A stretch of 43,256 nt of DNA, taken from positions 1 to 43,256 of the forward strand of contig CALAGJ010000136.1 of assembly GCA_937892395.1 (NCBI GenBank), read 5' to 3'. Within the stretch, counting starts at the first letter, position 1; every line of letters starts with the position of its first letter. The notes beneath the pieces are model-generated. The model was not told the origin of the DNA and ran no database searches. It saw only the letters and a program-made list of their open reading frames with translations. Source of the stretch: an uncultured Parafilimonas sp. GTDB taxonomy: Bacteria; Bacteroidota; Bacteroidia; Chitinophagales; Chitinophagaceae. Position numbers and translations under genes: made by a program. Below are positions 41,872-43,256 of this stretch, piece by piece.

Positions 41872-42987
41872 TTAAATATTTATCATTAAAGGCATGAGTA
41901 GCATTAATAACTCTTCATCCTCATTGGTTGATACCGGTTTGATGATACCAGCACGGGTGGATGATGCTAACTCAAAAATAATTTCGTCACTTTCAGGCGC
42001 ATTCAATACATCCACTAAAAATTTTCCATTGAACGCAATTTGCAGGTCCTCCCCCGTATATGAACATTCCATTACTTCATTTCCTTCATTGCTGAAATCA
42101 ATATCCTGTGCATCTAAACGAAGCTCACTGCCAGCAATATTGAGCACAACTAAACTGGTACTTTTATTACTAAATACACTTACCCTGCGCAAGGCTCCCT
42201 GAAAATCTGATTTTGTGACAATCATTTTATAAGGATTATCAGTTGGAATTACCACTTTATAATCAGGGAAACGGGCATCAATTAAACGACACACCAGTTC
42301 TGTACCGCCATGCTTAATAAACAGGTGATTGCTGTTATAGGAAATACTTAACTCATCATCATTATCAGGCAATGCTGTTTTTAAAAGATTCAAAGGCTTT
42401 TTAGGTACAATGAAAGAATCTTTCTTCGGGCATTTTACATCTGTACGTGTATAACGGACAAGCCTGTGTGCATCTGTAGCTACAAAAGTGATGCTTTTTT
42501 TATCCAGCTCAAAAAACACGCCTGTCATTGCCGGGCGAAGATCATCATTACTTACGGCAAAAATGGTTTTGTTAATAGCTGTAAACAATGCAGAAGACGT
42601 CATCGTAAATGTATTTGCATCATCAGCTGCCGGTTCACGGGGGAAGTTATCAGGGTTTTCGCCCATCACTTTATACTTTCCGTTGTCGGTTGTGATTTCG
42701 ATACCATAATTTTTATCGATATTAAAAGTAAGCGGCTGGTCAGCAATGTTCTTTAACGAATCCATCAGGATTTTAGCAGGAATACATACTTTACCGCTGT
42801 CTTTCGCCTCAATATCCATGTGGATCTTCATTACAGTTTCAAGGTCAGTAGCTACCACGGTAAGTTTGTTCTTTTCTATTTCAAAAAGAAAATCTTCCAG
42901 TATTGGTAAAACGGTGTTGGCATTGATCACCCCACTGATCTGCTGCAGTTGTTTTAGCAGTGCCGAAGACGAAACGATAAACTTCAT
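41872..42987 (-). CDS. dnaN: DNA polymerase III sliding clamp
   Basis: A 371-residue beta clamp, the ring that tethers DNA polymerase III to the template. Three similar domains are read in order: MKFIVSSSALLKQLQQISGVI at the start, the central DAHRLVRY and RLIDARFPDYKVVIP stretch, and the C-terminal EELLMLLMPLMI that forms part of the peptide-binding cleft. Length is normal (about 370). It has its own promoter (TATCTTTG, 21 bases before the ATG) and terminator. The neighbour dnaA, which often precedes dnaN in other bacteria, is not present; recX is divergent upstream. Confidence 0.97.
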   Translation of the reverse strand: MKFIVSSSALLKQLQQISGVINANTVLPILEDFLFEIEKNKLTVVATDLETVMKIHMDIEAKDSGKVCIPAKILMDSLKNIADQPLTFNIDKNYGIEITTDNGKYKVMGENPDNFPREPAADDANTFTMTSSALFTAINKTIFAVSNDDLRPAMTGVFFELDKKSITFVATDAHRLVRYTRTDVKCPKKDSFIVPKKPLNLLKTALPDNDDELSISYNSNHLFIKHGGTELVCRLIDARFPDYKVVIPTDNPYKMIVTKSDFQGALRRVSVFSNKSTSLVVLNIAGSELRLDAQDIDFSNEGNEVMECSYTGEDLQIAFNGKFLVDVLNAPESDEIIFELASSTRAGIIKPVSTNEDEELLMLLMPLMINI

Positions 42988-43008
42988 AGCTTTTATTTAA
43001 TAAGTGCC

Positions 43009-43039
43009 CAAAGATAGAAGATGCAGGGAATGAATCCAA
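43009..43039 (-). promoter_or_regulatory. Promoter of dnaN
   Basis: On the minus strand TTG (43039-43037), 20-base spacer, then an exact TATCTTTG (43016-43009). The ATG follows 21 bases later. Confidence 0.6.
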
Positions 43040-43094
43040 GATTAAATTTGAACAGGATTTCAACCATAGCTGCATAAAAAACATCCACAAAAAA

Positions 43095-43238
43095 ATGAGC
43101 GGAAATAGCTTTAAACAAAAAAACATCGGGGTGGAAAGAGCCTGGCAGAAAATAAAACACTACTGTGCTTACCAGGAACGCAATCACCTTGAAGTAAAAG
43201 AAAAATTATACAGCCTGGGTTTATACAAAATAGAGGTA
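43095..43238 (+). CDS. recX: RecX regulatory protein, N-terminal fragment cut by contig end
   Basis: From the ATG at 43095 there are 48 open codons up to the adapter. The translation KIKHYCAYQERNHLEVKEKL followed by YSLGLYK matches the first helical repeat of RecX, which binds RecA filaments and limits recombination; in Bacteroidota this region reads C[AS]YQER(x)H(x)EV. TAAATTTG at 43043-43050, an exact -7 match, is a candidate promoter element but has no clear -33 partner. The rest of the gene (about 110 residues) lies outside the window. Divergent from dnaN with about 107 bases between the starts. Confidence 0.8.
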
Positions 43239-43256
43239 AGATCGGAAGAGCACACG
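43239..43256 (+). other. Illumina adapter remnant at right end
   Basis: AGATCGGAAGAGCACACG matches the start of the Illumina TruSeq P7-side adapter exactly. It joins the open recX frame at base 43238, so recX is cut by the contig end. Confidence 0.97.

Noticed and set aside
42881..43187. Minus-strand frames near the right end (64-81 codons)
   Set aside because: They overlap dnaN, its promoter and the recX start. The plus-strand recX frame has a recognisable RecX motif, while these do not.
24..43238. CRISPR array, prophage, insertion sequence, toxin-antitoxin or tRNA
   Set aside because: I scanned the gaps for regular repeats, integrase or transposase motifs, small toxin-like pairs and tRNA folds and saw none.

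Overview
The window is a 43 kb chromosomal stretch from an AT-rich member of the Bacteroidota, most likely the Chitinophagaceae or a close relative. Signs of this are a secreted protein with a type IX secretion (T9SS) C-terminal sorting signal, several exact TAnnTTTG promoter -7 elements (the Bacteroidota sigma-factor signature), head-GIN (DUF2807) and DUF3098 proteins, many SPII lipoproteins, and the uppP-DUF3098 gene pair. Both ends are sequencing adapter, not genome: bases 1-23 and 43239-43256 match the two Illumina TruSeq adapters. Genomic sequence therefore runs from 24 to 43238, and the two end genes (a LuxE-like acyl-protein synthetase and recX) are cut artificially.

Layout. 24-5354: truncated LuxE/PaaK-like gene, a lipoprotein, a UbiA-like membrane protein, an M42 aminopeptidase, a LEA14-like lipoprotein, a phytanoyl-CoA dioxygenase gene broken by an in-frame stop, and a TauE/SafE permease. 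5419-9046: deoxynucleoside kinase and head-GIN lipoprotein (minus strand), then an S15/CocE hydrolase. 9173-14619: PAS histidine kinase, repeat-bearing intergenic gap, M28 peptidase with PDZ domain, class IV aminotransferase, and a stand-alone C-terminal half of carbamoyl-phosphate synthase large subunit. 15253-25398: T9SS cargo protein, two tandem barrel-like paralogues, and a 2045-residue alpha-2-macroglobulin-like protein. 25558-31830: GT39 glycosyltransferase, PdeM-type phosphoesterase, histone-deacetylase-family hydrolase, Nudix hydrolase and M1 aminopeptidase, all on the plus strand. 31939-35586: fasciclin protein, RRM RNA-binding protein, TPR protein with HupE/UreJ-like membrane protein. 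35693-39491: a minus-strand cluster of TonB, a small two-helix membrane protein, a PstS-like lipoprotein and a TPR protein. 39623-43238: uppP, DUF3098, a KAS III-like enzyme, dnaN, and divergent recX.

How the genes fit together. Most of the window is ordinary core and cell-envelope biology. It is rich in peptidases and peptide hydrolases (M42, S15/CocE, M28, M1), which fits a protein-degrading heterotroph. The most coherent local system is the TonB / small membrane protein / PstS-like / TPR cluster, which here starts at tonB with no ExbB or ExbD. I saw no CRISPR array, phage, insertion sequence, rRNA or tRNA, and no convincing new defence system. The points most worth checking are the split carB, the alpha-2-macroglobulin with CAEG in place of the thioester CxEQ, the TonB-PstS-TPR cluster, and the interrupted dioxygenase gene.
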